From contig PTFA01000278.1 in assembly GCA_003342895.1 (NCBI GenBank), forward strand, positions 62,001 through 126,000: a DNA stretch of 64,000 bases. The letters run 5' to 3'. The position numbers were made by a program, and so were the translations under genes. The notes under the pieces are model-generated. The model saw only the letters and a list, made by a program, of their open reading frames with translations. It was not told the DNA's origin and did no database searches. Source of the stretch: Casuarius casuarius (taxonomy: Eukaryota > Chordata > Aves > Casuariiformes > Casuariidae). Below are positions 13,001 to 27,587 of the stretch, piece after piece (the stretch's first letter is position 1; the number at the start of each line of letters is the position of its first letter).

Positions 13001-15731
13001 ATTCTTTGCCTCAAGCCATTCTTCAGCTATAATTCTGTTTTACTTAACNGTGTTTAAAAGAGTCCCTTAGCACTGGCACAGACTTTACACAAACTGAGTC
13101 TCAGCTATTTCAAGTATAGATTCCCTTTTAATGTTGATTATGATTTTTTCCACTGGTACCTTTATTTTTGATCTTTAAAGTTCACTAACTCTGAATCACA
13201 ATCTATTCAACTATCGTCATGGTTAATTCACTCCACTGAATAAGAAACCATTTCATGGGAAGAATGTAAAAGGTAAATGGCATAAATTCATCATAATAGT
13301 GGAAACTCCAGAGCAAGGAGATAGATTTACCTAGTCTCAATTAATCTGAGGAAAGAAAATGCAGCAATATTAAAAAGTACATTTATTGTAGTGCCTGGTA
13401 ACAGAAATCTCTGATGTAATTTTAGGTACTACACTAATGTGCATCACCGAGGTATTGAGTCTGCAGAGAGAGCAGAGTACGTGGCTTCTGACACAGCCAC
13501 AGCGAAAGGCAGCGTGCAGAGCCCAGCCCCTCGTGTCAAAAGGGAAGCTCTTATTGATTTGTGCAGGAGATGAATCAGACCTAGTGATGGGAGATGTAAA
13601 TTGCTAATGAGAAAAATGATCTTGGGATATTATTCCAGAAGTCACTTTGTTGTCTNAGGCATCAGTGTGAATACAAGGACTTCATTGCTCAAACATCNAG
13701 CTGTTTGGTCTTGTTCAATGGATTTGTAGTAGGAATCTGGTTTCTTATGAGCGGAATAAAAATTTGATTTGAGATGTTTTTTGTGAGGGCTGAGGGACAT
13801 TTTTGTTGCTCTTTTACAAGCACACTGAGTAGTTTTCAGTACTAACCTTAGCTTGGTGCCCTCTTCCTTCTCCAAAAATTGGGTGGAGACACTTGAACTG
13901 GTGACTCTCCTTCAATCAGATCTGCTGTAAGAACACTAATGTCTTTCTCTCCAGCTCGTTTCTATCTGCACAGCTGAAATAGCTCTCCATGACCTCCTAT
14001 TAGGACTTCCAGTGAAACTTCATGACTCGTATGTTGTGTTTTGTACTTCTCCTAAACTGACACAGTTAAATAAAAAGCAAAGCCATCAATCAAATGAATC
14101 AGGTNTCCTGCCTGTTACCAATTATCCCCTGTGAACAGAGACTGTGTTAATGTTCAGATACATATAGGCAAATCACACTCCATTCTANATACCTGTTTGC
14201 ATATCTCTTACCTACACAACAGTCTCAGTGGCTTCTGCTTGTTTGCTCATCTCTACCATAATAAATCTGTAATAACACAAAAGTGTTCTGAATTATAATC
14301 TCCTATGAGAAACAGCTGCCTTTCATAAGCTGTTGTGCACAANCTCTTTCTATGCTATTAGCTACTGCTATGGAGCAGACAGGATCAAAAAACACAGCTG
14401 ACTGAACCCAAACCAACCTCGAGGAAAAGCAGCAGTGCTTCTCTATTCTTGGTCTGGTATCATCTTGCAAAAAAAGAATAATAATGTTATCTCAGCCTTT
14501 GGGACAAGCACTTGACACTGGAAGTGAAAAACATTTTTTCTTTAGATTTCACTGACAAAGCAGTGACTGTGTGAGTCATGCAATCTGATTTTAAGGAACT
14601 GATATTTAGNCTGTAAGATTTTGCCTCTTTAACCAAAGATACTCACACTATGAGCTATCCCATTGCTAGAGTCTGGCTAACAAGCACTCACGTGCTACCG
14701 TTATTAATATAATTTGGTTCACAAAAACACAAAGCTTTCCTGCTCCATACGAAAGTTTATTGTTTTTCAAAAATGCACACACAAACCCCAGCCCTTAGCT
14801 GATTCATTATCACAGTCCAGTGGAATTTAAATTCAGCTTATCCTGTTTTGCCCTGTCATAAACAGATGGGAAATATTCAAAGACACATCTGCAAGATCAA
14901 TACGATGTGGCCTCAGTGCCCTAACTCATTGCTCTGCAGAGCACTAGTTCCTTCTCTGCTACTAGTCCTCTTCTGCCAAAAAAGCACCGATTAGCTGAGT
15001 TTTCCCAAGTCAAATTATTGTATTGAACAAGACATCTGCTACTGCACAACATATACTTGTAATTAGTAAGCTCCAAATAATGGTAATCAACAGCCACGAT
15101 GAGTAAGGTGTAAAAATCACTATCATATCTCTGTCCTCCAGGTGCTGATCCAAACTGAACGACAGCAGGTGCCTCTCAAAGAACCATGTCCCTGGTACTA
15201 AAATTATTATTCTTTCTGTCACTGGAATGTAAGTGCTCACTCTAAAATAATTTGCTTAATAATAGATGAAACAATAAGTAACAGCAAGTATTGGCTCCTC
15301 CTCAGAGCCTGATAGAGTTACAGCTAAAGTGAGTGNAAGGAGCTGCTGGGTTTGGGGGAANCAGGACCTAGCTGAGAGGGCTCAGCTGTTGCTTGTCCAC
15401 TGTGATGGGCTGTGGTAACTGAAGACAAAATGGTTACTGGAAAACACTCTGAAATACGAAAGAAAAGGGGAAAGAGACTGAGTGAGGAAAGCAATGTCAT
15501 GGCCCATCTTGTTAGTCCATCAGGGAAGTTAAGGATGGGCTAAGAAAGAAGCCAGCAGGTATTTCAAATATGGAATGACTACTGTCAAAACTCTCCTAAA
15601 TGTGGCTAGATTTAGGTGTGTGCTGGTGGCCAGTCTGGGATCTCTTTGGTATCNTGTCTATTTTATCAAGTACAGAAAGGAAGCAAAGGTAAAAAAATCC
15701 CCATTTTAAAAGTAGCTAAAAAAGCTGGTTT

Positions 15732-16026
15732 GGGGGGAAGAAATAACTGCTCAAAAAACTTGGAAAAAAAGCTGGGAACTTTTCCCCAAAGGATACACTT
15801 TACAATTTTGGGGGGGGAAAGTGGGAATATTTATGACTTTCTGCCAGATAAAAATGCTTATCTTTTGGGGGGAGTTGGTTGGTCATTTTTAGGGCATTTT
15901 CACNNTTCTGNTTTTATATCTGCAGCACTAATTNGNAAACCAAGAATAGCTCATATAATGTNACATTGCTTTTCATTGTCTGCTTGCGGTGCTTGTTGGA
16001 AGGAGAAAACAAGTCATATTGGGGGG
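15732..16026 (+). other. Cluster of four G6-G8 runs on one strand
   Basis: G runs of 6, 8, 6 and 6 occur at 15732-15737, 15810-15817, 15867-15872 and 16021-16026, all on the plus strand within 300 bp. Most are preceded by TTT or TT and followed by A. A 143-codon plus-strand open frame (15616-16047) spans them, but its glycine pairs simply translate the G runs and it contains several unknown residues, so I do not call it a gene. Confidence 0.6.
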
Positions 16027-19000
16027 AGGGTAATACTAAATGGATGAGTCATATTGTGTTCAAATAAACNTGCAACCATGTTAGATAAGCATGAAGGCAG
16101 TTTAGTGTGTTTAATAGTGTTATATTTTAGCAGTGCCTACATTATTTATTATTTGGGTTACTGTACACCTCGTTTTCAGGGTCTATATTTTCATCACTAA
16201 ATTATATGCTATAATCAATGGAGATGGTAGATTATGGGAGCTCCAAAGGAAAATTTGAAGTTGAGTAACTGAAACATATCCTCCTTACATACTTTGAAAG
16301 TTACAGATAGGAAAGATCTATTAGTCCAGGCTGCTGTCAGGATAAGATTGTTCCCTACAGTATATTTTCTAGTGCTTTGTCTANTAGAATTGTAAATATC
16401 CCTAGAGATGGAGCTTCTTTCCACCATTTCCCTTGAGAGATTATTTCACAACTGAATAGAGCTTACTGTCAAGTTTGGGGGTTTTGTTTTGTTAAATTGT
16501 CAAAATACATATTCGCACATCTTTATTTATCTGTTTAGCAGACCATAACAGCAATAGTCTTTCAAGATGTATTTTAACTTAGAATAAAAAACAGTCAGAA
16601 ATGTGNTATATTTGTTTTCTAGGCTTTAAAATGGTAGGTGAATTACTTGGCTTACAGCACAGAAGTATNCATGTTCTGCCTTTGTTCCTATTCAAAGGAC
16701 ACTCAATAAAAGCAAGGATTCATTAGAACTCATCCTGACCCTACCTAGCCATCNGTCATCTGCAAAATTTCACATTCANTCTCAAGGATAACCATTTAAG
16801 TTATTGCAGAATTTCTACTTAATGTACATGAAGTTCCCTGATGTTTTAAGAAATAGTGGGTGTGAATTTTAGATCAATTTCAATAAATACAAAATAAGGT
16901 GTTTTCTGGAATGATATTCATTGCACTGTTTTCCAGATATGAATTATTTATCATTAGTCTCAAATGTCTAATGTTCTGCAGTTTTGTACCAGTATATGAC
17001 AAAACAGAAACCTCCAGGTGAGGCAGGAACATTAGAGATTCCTGGTGTTTGGTGATTCTGGCAATTAGGTAAATGGCTGTTACTTCTCATATTTTCAATG
17101 AGATGATCTGTGTTTCTTGGAGGATTCTTGCCAGAGCTGAGTCCTGATGACAGGAGGGGGAATTAGGAAAGCTGATTTTATTCCACATGGCCCCTCTTGA
17201 TTTCCCTTTGAGACAATATAAAATAGAAAANAAAGTGAAATGTCCTCAAATTACAGCCACAGTTCACTTTAATTGGAGAACATAGAATGGTTAAGAATAG
17301 TTAAGATCTGCTGTGTACAAACAAGAGAAGTTTCCATGTGTTTTAGCTTAAATTTCTGTGTTCTTTTTTCAGCTGTCCTCTTTGTCTGTATAATTAGGAC
17401 TCTTCTNGTTGTAATGGCTGAAAGTCTGTATTTAAACCCATGGACTTTTGACAATGTGGAGGCATTTGAGGATTTAGCCATTTAAATTGCACCCTTAAAC
17501 TAATATATCATAGCATTTACACCTGTGCTATTCCTAGACATTCCCATTGCTCAGAATTATGAAGGACAATTCAGTGCGAAACTTGGACATGAAAATAGGT
17601 GCTGAATATTAAGAGAAAAGTAAAACAGCCACAAATATGAGAAAATTCAGAATGTGGGTGGTTCACTTATAATCTAATGTTTGTGGTTTCTAATACTTAT
17701 TATAGAAAATAATAATTATATTTTCACCAATAAACATGATTTAGCACAGAAAAGTATGTTCAAATACAGGAGTTTTTGCCATTGGGGATACTGGCCAACA
17801 TGGACAGTAAAAGGGAGCTTTCAGATCTGTCAGTTCTAAGCTGAAAACTTCTCCAGAGCAAATTCTCACTGGGGATTGAGAGACTGAAGCATCTTGCATG
17901 AGTGAGCTGGTGCACAGAGCACTGCCGGGCTCATATTGCAAAGAAGAAATCCAGGTGAAAAGAAAATCAAGCAATCCAATAAAGTAATCCGCTCGTAACA
18001 CAGGTTTAAAGTTATTGTTCTGTCCGTGCCAGGCAGTGTGCTGTACTGAGCTTTAGATTTCAATTTCACAACTTATAGCCCTCTTTTCCTTATTATACCA
18101 AGCACTCAAAAATAATTTGCCAAGAATAGTTTTGTGAAACTATCCAGATCAAGTAGCGCTCCCCTTGTAGTTGCAACTTCCCTCCCTTATGCAACACATA
18201 GAGGCATACATGTGTCTGTCTTGTTCCTTAAAGATAGTTGGGAAGATTACCTTTTAGATGAATAAGCCACAAGAGTGGCAGATATAACAGCTGAAAAGGT
18301 AGGAATGCAATAACATACCTTCAGCAAAAAACGGCAGAGTACTGCTAAACTATTGCTGGTAAAGATTGTCTCCATCTCAGGTTCTTTGCTCTCCTGGGTA
18401 ACATATCAAGATGGATATGGAGTTTGCTAAGTCACAGCACTAAAGTCTAAAGGATAAAAACAGGGAGAAAATATGGAAGTATTTAGAGGACCACTATTTT
18501 TGATGTGATAGAACCAAAGATGGTCTTCATACAACAAGGTAAGATGGAGTCTAGGAGGACTATGAAGCAAGAGCAGACAGTCTGTCCAGCTAAAGTGAGA
18601 ATAAGAAGCAGGAGACAGGTGGACCAGTGAAAAGGCCATGGAGTAACACCTTCAGCCGAGTGTAGAGCGGGACAAAACAAGAGCTGCTGAGATTTCCTTC
18701 ATTAGATAGGGCGAGTCTCTACTTAACATTGAGTCTTAGCTCAACAGGTTCATCAGGCTCCCAGTTTCCCAAGAGACTGCCTGTGGCCAGGTGAGCCTAC
18801 CTACAACGGGGTCTGAGCCTTTAATGGTGAAGAGGAGGGGAGCAGATAAGGAGCAGATGGGGAAGGACAAGATGCCTTAAAAATTCCTCTTATCTCCTAG
18901 TCATCTGTGTAGAACTTGAATACAACACAATCCTTATTTCCCTCCTCCTCTCTCCGTATCAGAAAAGCTAGACACTCTTGCACATGGGTATATAACTGCT

Positions 19001-20711
19001 CCTGCGATCAGCTGGAGCAGATTCATGTAGATGATGTCTTAGAGAACCTTCTCCAACTTGTCTGCATGTACTCTCGCAAATGAAAAAGGATCAGGGCTGT
19101 AGAGGAGCAAGTGCGAAGAATTTCCCATTTATCTGAACATTAACAACCACAATAGTTTTTACAGTTACTTTGTAACGTGGTACTAAGGTCAGCTGATACA
19201 GGTTTTCAGAGGCGATTACAATAAATCAAACTGTAGAATATCCCCATGGGGTAATTTGAAGATACCTTTGCAAGATGCTTTTTTTCCTACCTCTAACCCT
19301 AGAGCTGCCACATCTAGCAGCTGCTTTCTTTTTGACAATTCGTCACTCCTGAAAAATGTTTGCAAGCACTTTGGATAATTTCCAATTCATTCTTGCAGGA
19401 AATGAGGATTTGCTTCCTCACTTGGGATACCTGCTGCTAGGTTTATTCACTAATAAGCATGATAAATGTTTTAGCCTTTGATCAGTGCTAATTTAACAAG
19501 TAAGCTNCATAGAAAAAAAGTCTTTGAGGCTCAGGGGCTCAAGACGGTGCATAAGTTGGAAATATGATTGATTGTGTTGCTGTGAGAAATTTCCATAAAA
19601 AAACTTTTATCGTGCTGTTATGTTATGAACAATTAAATCAAAAGTGAAAGATATCTAGCCTCCAAAGAAGGNGAGAGGAAGCAGACCAAACTTCACAGGA
19701 CTTTGTTTCAACCTACATNGGCTGGTTCTCTAGGATTTCTTTGTCTGTCTTTAATTAATTGGAGGATTCTTTTGCCCCACTGGTCACTTTTCTTGGAGGC
19801 CTATGTATCTTCTTGTTTTTCCCATGAAGGTTATCANGACTTTCATGTATATGTATATGNNTGTGTGTTTTGTTTTTCAGACCAGAAAAACTTATATCCT
19901 GGAAAATGGCAGTCTTGCACATGGCACTGTAAACATTGATGCTGCAATGGCAAAAAAAAATAGTAATTAACTTACCTGCTCAAGTCACATACTGTTGTGA
20001 TCTTAGCATCATATACACTTATGTGGGAAAGCTTTAATATAACTAGCTGTGGTACTGATAGGAATCTATTAACCACAGAAGGAGACGATGTGAATTGCAA
20101 CATTCTCCTGAAAGGCAAACAAAATGGCAATCTCACACTAACACTTTTAAAAATTATCATCCCCTCTTCCACAAGGTGCACCAATGTCCTCAAAGGACTC
20201 TGGACTAATCCTTCTCAAAGGCAACTATTTCCCATCATAGATGCATACAGAATGGTAACAACCCCCAAGTTCCTAAATTACAGTGGCATCTCTGGTTTGC
20301 TTTTGCCATGTACTTTGCACTTCCCCGGTAACCCTGCCATCAATGCAGGTATTCTTATTTTCNCTGTTTTTTCAAACAAAATGCCAGTAGCTGACATCCC
20401 TATCTTCACTGGTGCAAGTTAACATGGACCAGAGGCTGATTCCACAGCCTTATGAGTGGGTCTTCTAATTTTCATATCATCTCCCGCACTCATTAGGGGT
20501 ACTGAGGACCTGGCCTAAAATCAGACATCATTAGAAAGTGCCTCACAGCGTCCCATCCTGTGGGGCCAGCTGCCAGGGGTTACCAGGAGAGACGTCCTGC
20601 AGCGGGCAAAGCCGTGCGCTTGCTCACAGTGCTCTTTGTTCATCATTTCTTATCCAACTGTACCACTGTCTCAGGGAAATGACACATTTATTTAGCTACC
20701 TTCCAATGGAT

Positions 20712-20759
20712 GGATCAAATGGATCAAATGTGGATTTGTGGATCAAATATGGATCAAAT
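20712..20759. repeat. Short tandem repeat of GGATCAAAT
   Basis: GGATCAAAT occurs exactly at 20712-20720, 20721-20729, 20740-20748 and 20751-20759, with a decayed GGATTTGT unit between the second and third. It falls inside an 83-codon open frame (20538-20789) that has no other support. Confidence 0.85.
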
Positions 20760-23198
20760 TTGTCCTTTATTTTAGATATTTCAGCCTGAAAATGACTTAA
20801 TGTTGTCTTATAAACATTTTTTTCTTCTGCAATATCTTAGGAGAAAGAAAACATTCTTTTGCACAAAATCTCACCTTGTGCTTAGGACTATCCCTTAAAT
20901 TGGTAGCAGAGCCTAAGAATTTAAAGCTGTGGCTAAAAGTACCATCTCCTTGTAGGTTGTTGTTTATATGACAGTGTTTGGAGCTCACAAAATAGAATGT
21001 CTCACTGTCTATATTTAGCCATGATTGCAGGTATCTGTGGAAAAGGCGAACTATATTACCAATAGATGTATGTGAAAAACATTGTGATATACCTGCAAAC
21101 AGTTCCTATTTCCTCCTAGGTGTCACTGTCATTTTTTGCGAAAGGCAGTATTATTTTTGCCCCCTGGGAAAACTAGCTTTATTTAAACATGAAAAGATAG
21201 CAGGAGAAAATTCCTTAGGCACCATTCTCATCCTCATCCTATGTGAGTCTGTGTCCTACCAGTACCGTTGTAGAAATGAACCGTAGTTTTGCAGTGGAAG
21301 AGACTTCTGAATTTTACAAGAAGAATGAACCACAGACCTCACACTCAGGAAGATGTTGTTTTAAAGTGAGGTCTGTTGGAACAGGAAAACTATCGACTCA
21401 GTACTGAAATAAGCTGCCAGAAAACAGGAGTGGATATGGAGGAAAAATAAACAGAGATTAAAAACACCAGATTTACTAGAGCTTATTTCCTAAGACAACA
21501 CCATACGTGGTGATGTGTGCCATAGATCAGATCTTCAGCAGGTTTAGGTCAGTATAATTTTACNGACATGAGGGGGATGATTCATATTTAAACTGGCTGA
21601 GGACCTGGCCCTGTGTCTCCCATGGGTGAGGAAGGTATCAGGGTGCCACGAGTTACAAAGGAAAATTCTACAAAATCTTAACTATCATCTCCCACATTTT
21701 CCTTATCTTTGGAAACTCACTAATATACCTGGAAAAATGCAGCTTCAGCTTTTCTCTCTTCCTCCTTCTGAAACAATTTACAAAATAGGGTAGGAACACA
21801 TCAGAAAACCTCTTGTCAGTGCAGCAAGCTGTACATGTTGCTAAGCTGCAGTCTCTAGTCAATCATCTGTTTGTAAGCTTCTTTTTCCCAGCATACCCCA
21901 AAGCCATTTTCCCTTGAATTTGCCACACACTTGCCACTACTTTGGTCATGCATATTTTTTTCTTTAATTTTGCCAAAGCCGTTGTGATTGCATATGTGCA
22001 GTTGGATACTGTACTTGACATTCATGAAAATATACTTCAGCTCTTTTCATTTCCTAGGATTACATGAATGAAGCTCATTAGCTTGTTGCTGGCAGAGTCT
22101 TTTAAGTTAGCTTCATAAAACTTCAAAAAACATCTCTGGAAGCTTTTAAAATAACAACACTATCAGATCTGACAGGACTTTTAAAATATATCAGATCATG
22201 TTGTTTTGTATGCAAGAAAGTTATACAGCATTCAGAATCCAAAATATTCAAAAACAAATTAAAAGGGACAAAAGTTTTGTTTGCTTTTCAGCAGAGACCA
22301 GAAATTCTTGGAAGAGGGCACCTNGGCTAAGCGATAATACTCTGTTATTTATTACTGCTTTATTTGGGACTTCATAACTATTTGTTCACCTAATCTGTCC
22401 CTTTGAAAATTCATTTTCACCAGCTTGTTTTTCTTGGGATGATATGGATGAAGCTTTCTTGGCTTCGTCTAAAGAAAATAATTCCACTACACCAGTTGAT
22501 ATAATTTTAACTGCATAAAGAGAATGCATTTTAGTCACAAGTAGGCAAGAATGGAGTTGGTGAGACAAGCAGCCTAACTTCTTTGTTTGGATCCCACTTT
22601 TGCAGTTTACCACTTTCTGTGGAAACCTGACTCTTTTCAAGTCAATGGTAAAAAATGCACNGACTTCAGGGTGTTTAGGCTTTCTCAATGAGAACCAATA
22701 AGTTAGCGCAGAAGACTATATTACAGTATTTAATAATGAAATAATTAAAGGTTCATTGGAGTACACAGGGACATCGAGCTGTTGGACCTCATGGATAGTC
22801 TACAGAGTGGATGCTTTTTTACTCATGGCCCAAATAATTTTTTTTATTACTATTTTTTGATGTAACTGGAACAGTTTCAACATAAAGGACTTGAGTGGTC
22901 CCCTTATAGGGTGTAAGAGCTGTGTGTTCAGCTTCTTTTAGAAACCATAGAGAATCGCACCTAGATCTTGCAAGAACAGGATAAATGCTCTCTACACTGA
23001 GCCTTTGTGTATAAAGAAGAACAAGGTATGTCCACTATCTCCTCTGCCTACATTTGAAGAGCTGAGACTCCAACCTCAAGGTAAGTATGTCAGGCTGTNC
23101 TTCCCAGACAGGAATAGGAATATCACAGCAGCATGAAAAACGATGCTGAAATCCAGGAAAAGGGCTTGTTTTAAGAGAGAAACTGCTCTTCATCTTTA

Positions 23199-23232
23199 AA
23201 AAAGAAAAACAANCAAACAAANAAACAAAAAC
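23199..23232. repeat. (AAAC)n-like tract with N positions
   Basis: An A-rich tract of AAAC units contains two N calls, so its exact length is uncertain. Confidence 0.8.
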
Positions 23233-26200
23233 AGATTTAGNTTCATGTAGTTTAGCTTCTTTTCATCTAGTTCTGGCACACGCCAGTGCAGCACGGTCTC
23301 ACTGAGCTGATTGTTTCACACGAATCCTGCCCTCGTCAACCATTGTCCTTAGAGACAATCTAAAGGAAAAAATNTGTGTAGAAATTCACATTCTGCCATC
23401 CTCGGCATGACAATATTTGAGGCTTCTGGGGATTTAGGCCTATTTTTTGTACCAGTGCAACCTTGGCAGGGGAGAGGTGGCCTGTTATGTCCCACAGTTT
23501 GAGCTGAGGAGGTGAAGCTCTGACAAATGCAGCCACCAAACGCTATTGCATCTCTACCAAACATCTGCAAACCAGGATTTTTTGGAGGATAGAAGTTAGG
23601 CCAAATTTTGTTGGCACTTTTCATGGGAACAGCAAAAGTTACTTTCCTGAAGGAAAGACCAAATTCAAGTTCTCCAAAGTAAATATTTNTAGTCATTTTA
23701 TTGTCATTACTATNACTTTNACCATGGGCTAGTCAAATCAGCTATCACAGTCTCTGAATTCACTCCATAATGTTTTATTCTGAATGATTAATGATTATTA
23801 GAGTTCTGAGCAGCTGAAGGTAGGTTCTTGTGTGTGGAAAATCGTGGGACAGCTTCTTCATGGACCAGCAGCACCAGCTATACCTGAAATATGAGAATGC
23901 TTGAATGACTGTTCATCTCAAATGTCTTTTTTTTTCCATTGAGTACATTAGCAAAACTCAAATGGGAAGAGAGCTATTTTGTGCAAGCAGTTAGGGTTTG
24001 TGACGTGAATGAATAAAGGAAGGTAGTAAGAATAAGTGACAATGTATGTCATATCATTGCCATTTTCTTTTTGCTTGCTATGAGAAGATTAGTAGAGTGA
24101 GACTTAGCAGAGTTCAGAAGTAAGGGAATGTGAATATTCNGGTTTGAAAGAGTTTGTGAGCATATTTGAAGACAAAAAGGAAAAAAATACAACCATGAAA
24201 GTTTAAGTAATTTGTTAAAACAACTTTGGCAGATTTTAAGGCCAGAAACTTCTCTGCAAAATAATCATGAACACTTGGAGATGCCAAAGTGACATTTGTA
24301 TTGCTTATTGCTGCTTTCATCTTGCGACCCATATGTTTCTGACAACAGCAGTAGAGTCTGTCACACACACGGAGAGAGTACAATGTACATTTTGAAAGGC
24401 CAATGTTAACAAATCAGAAATGTTAATACCTATTGATTCTCTTTTATAAGTTAATGTCTACTGTGGTGAATAGCTATTATACACAANAATGTTATAAAAA
24501 TATTTGGAACTATATGGAATGGATTTGCTTTGTTAAATGTTAACAAATGAACAATATTGAAGAGAAAATGGACCTTGTACAGCATCATGTATCTTTAGCA
24601 CAGCTGATAGATTCCTGAGCTGAGGACTGAAGATTTTTCAGGAAATGGATTTTTTAATGTGTTTACCACATTCCCTTCTTGTTGTAAGGCATTGTTCCTC
24701 TATTAATCACTATCCATATGACTGAGTTATTTCAGTTTGCTGGAGATGTGTAAATGTACGTGTGTGAAAGGAACACAGTTTTCCACTGCAGATGTGTTAA
24801 TGGACAACTAGATTGTGATGATTAATTCTGCCTGATCTGGATTTATGAAGTGACAGTGAATATGATCTCAAGATTTATGCGCTGTCCATGTATTATCTCT
24901 TGTGAACAGTTTTATGATGAGATAATTGGACAGTAACTCAGCGCTCTGATAGCCCAAGGATATTAACTTTCATTGTAATAAAGGACATTAAAAACCACAA
25001 GAAAAATGCTGTTTTTTATTTAAAAGCATATAGAATATGGGAGCATTTATAGAAATGTGTGATTATTTTTCCCATGAGAATGAAGTATAGTAATATGCTC
25101 GCTTTCTTTTTTTTTCCATCCAAAATGCCCAACAATGGAAAACTGAGAGACTGAGTAAACATNAAGTTACAGACAATCAGATAAGTTCTATACTCTTCTG
25201 ACTACTATTCNGATGACTTCTTCATTCAGGAATGGTAGTCAGATTTGCTTCTTTGCAACAAAACTACAGGACTGACAGCACACAATAAATCATGTCTAAC
25301 AACATGCTGAAAAACTGGCAAGAGACAGCTTGTACAGTGACAAATACAGCTGACAATGAGTATATACATCTGTTTGGTAGGATTTATGAGAAGAGAATAC
25401 AAACAGGGCGATGGGACTTTAATTTTACAACAGACATATTTGAAAGTCTTTTATTTCTTTCTTNCTAATAGCAAAAATTCAAGGAATATCTAAAAGTCAG
25501 ACAAAAAATAACTTTTTGTCATTTTAAACACAACTAGATTAAGANGAGAATGTGTAGATTAACATTTTGATTACCAGNTACTTTTGCAAACACCANATGA
25601 ACTAATAAGAGAATGGCTCTNAAACACACTGATTAAAGGATAATCTGTTACAGCTATTTTTAACACACACATTCAGGTATANAGCAGTTTTGAATCCTGC
25701 CTTCCAAGCTTGAAGTAAAAGCATTGCAAAATTTCATCCATTATTTTTTGANGCAAAATGAAGTATCAAACCATTATTTCATTAAAAGAATGTGTTTTAT
25801 TATAATAAATGACTTTACAAGAAAGGTCAATGGATTCAAACTCCTTCATAATTAACTACTCAGTTATCTGAGTGAAATAATCAAGGTGCCCGCAAATTAT
25901 CATAGCTGAATTCTACTGAAATTATTAAGACTTACTTGATATCTTATGTACTAAAAACTAGGANTGTTTTAGGTAAAGATAACTTCTTTGTGAGCTTATT
26001 TCATTTTTTCTGAGTAAACATGTTACATAAAACTAAATTTTGTATTTATAGTATTAAAAACCCTAACTGAAACTGGTAGACATGTTGGTGTGTTACCTCT
26101 CTGAACAGTTAAAGTATGTTGGAAAGGGAAGAAATTATCCTAACATTTTTCAGGAACATCAAGATGCTTTCATAGGAAAAGAAACATAGATGTCTGTTCT

Positions 26201-27587
26201 GTTTTGAGAGAACTGGATAAGAAAGTAAGTATGGTTAAATTAATGTATTAAACTGGGTAGCTCACAGCTACAAGGTATCACTGAGAACAGCTCGGGTAGA
26301 TGATAAATAGAAATGTTTGGGAGTTAAAACTAAAAATAAGAAGCCCCATAGTTCAACTATAATAGACAAAACATGCAGAAGTGATAAAAAGCACAAATTC
26401 TGCCAGTTTAAGGTGAACTTTCCCTTATGGACCAACTGCTGACTATTTCTTTGAGGACTTTTGCATTTATTGTTGGAAGCAGCATTCTGGACATGAAATA
26501 GCTCACAGCTCTACTCAGATATGGTATTTCCTGTGTTTTTACAATTCTTAAGCGAAAGGTGGGCTAGCCAGGGTGAATGACATAGTAACTCGCTCCCCTG
26601 GAGACAAATCATCATTTCAAGTCAAGTTCATGGTATGGCTGTCATCTAGCATAGACGAGCTTACTGCAAATGTTTCTGCCAAACGAGGTTGTGTTAGGAA
26701 GACAGCAGTCCCTTGTTTCCATTTGTCACCTTTCACCAACANCACTTACTTAAAAATTACAAATATATAAACACATTTCAAGAATTTCAGAAAAAGATGG
26801 NTAATTCAAGTTTTTATCAGAAATATTTGTGGGATATTATAGCCTGATAAAAAAATTAAGGATTCTGGCCTGGTAGTTTAGAAACTTCAGTTGTGTAACC
26901 CACAGAAACAAAATCATATCAATGTTGAAAACATCAGAGTCAGGTTCATGGTAGTGCATAGTTTGCAAATGGTGATGTAAGAGAGACCAGAGTAAATGAG
27001 ACACATAGGGTATCTTACACAGCAGCCTCACTATGTCTGAGGAAGAAAGGATATTCTTTTGGATTGTCATCTATTATAAGCCTGCCTTCAACCTTATCAC
27101 CCTTTTCATGCCACTTTTCTAGCGACTTCCTCCAGTTTTTGTCAGTGTAATATTTAGTCGAATGTCATGTACAGAATTATGTATAAGTACACAATTAAGA
27201 TAACCACATATAATTAAAATATGTAATGATCTTGGAAAAGTCTTTTTCAAACTTTCTGAAGAAAAATATACAGAATGCCTNCACAAACCAGCTAATCATT
27301 CCAGTNCAACACATCAACCATTGCTTATTTTTTAATGAAATAGTAAAAGTATTTAATCTTTGGTATGTAATTTGAGACTGAAAATATAGTGTACTTACTG
27401 TAAATTTCAAAAGAAAGTAAAGCGCAATGTAACCTCTGCTATTTGTTTCTAAATTTCACACAANTCACAAAAAAGTCTTCTCAGACATTTCACAAAAGCA
27501 AATTGCTGGCTANTGAAGGATTGCAGGCAAACTCTTTTATTTAAACAAAAAGAATTATATTACCATCCTTGGAAAACCAAAGAAATA

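Larger units (their letters stand above)
10079..27587. other. No supported gene; unique AT-rich DNA
   Basis: About 17 kb without a recognisable exon, RNA gene or mobile element. The longest frames are 143 codons over the G-run cluster, 141 codons at 19997-20422 on the plus strand and 123 codons at 12122-12493 on the minus strand. None shows a conserved motif. Short exons of a gene whose intron this might be could be missed by eye. Confidence 0.55.

Noticed and set aside
15616..16047. 143-codon plus-strand frame with regular glycine pairs
   Set aside because: The glycine pairs are translations of G-runs; several N positions and no family resemblance.
19997..20422. 141-codon plus-strand frame
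   Set aside because: No motif recognised, one unknown residue, and composition like the flanking noncoding DNA. A spliced-alignment search would be needed to revive it.
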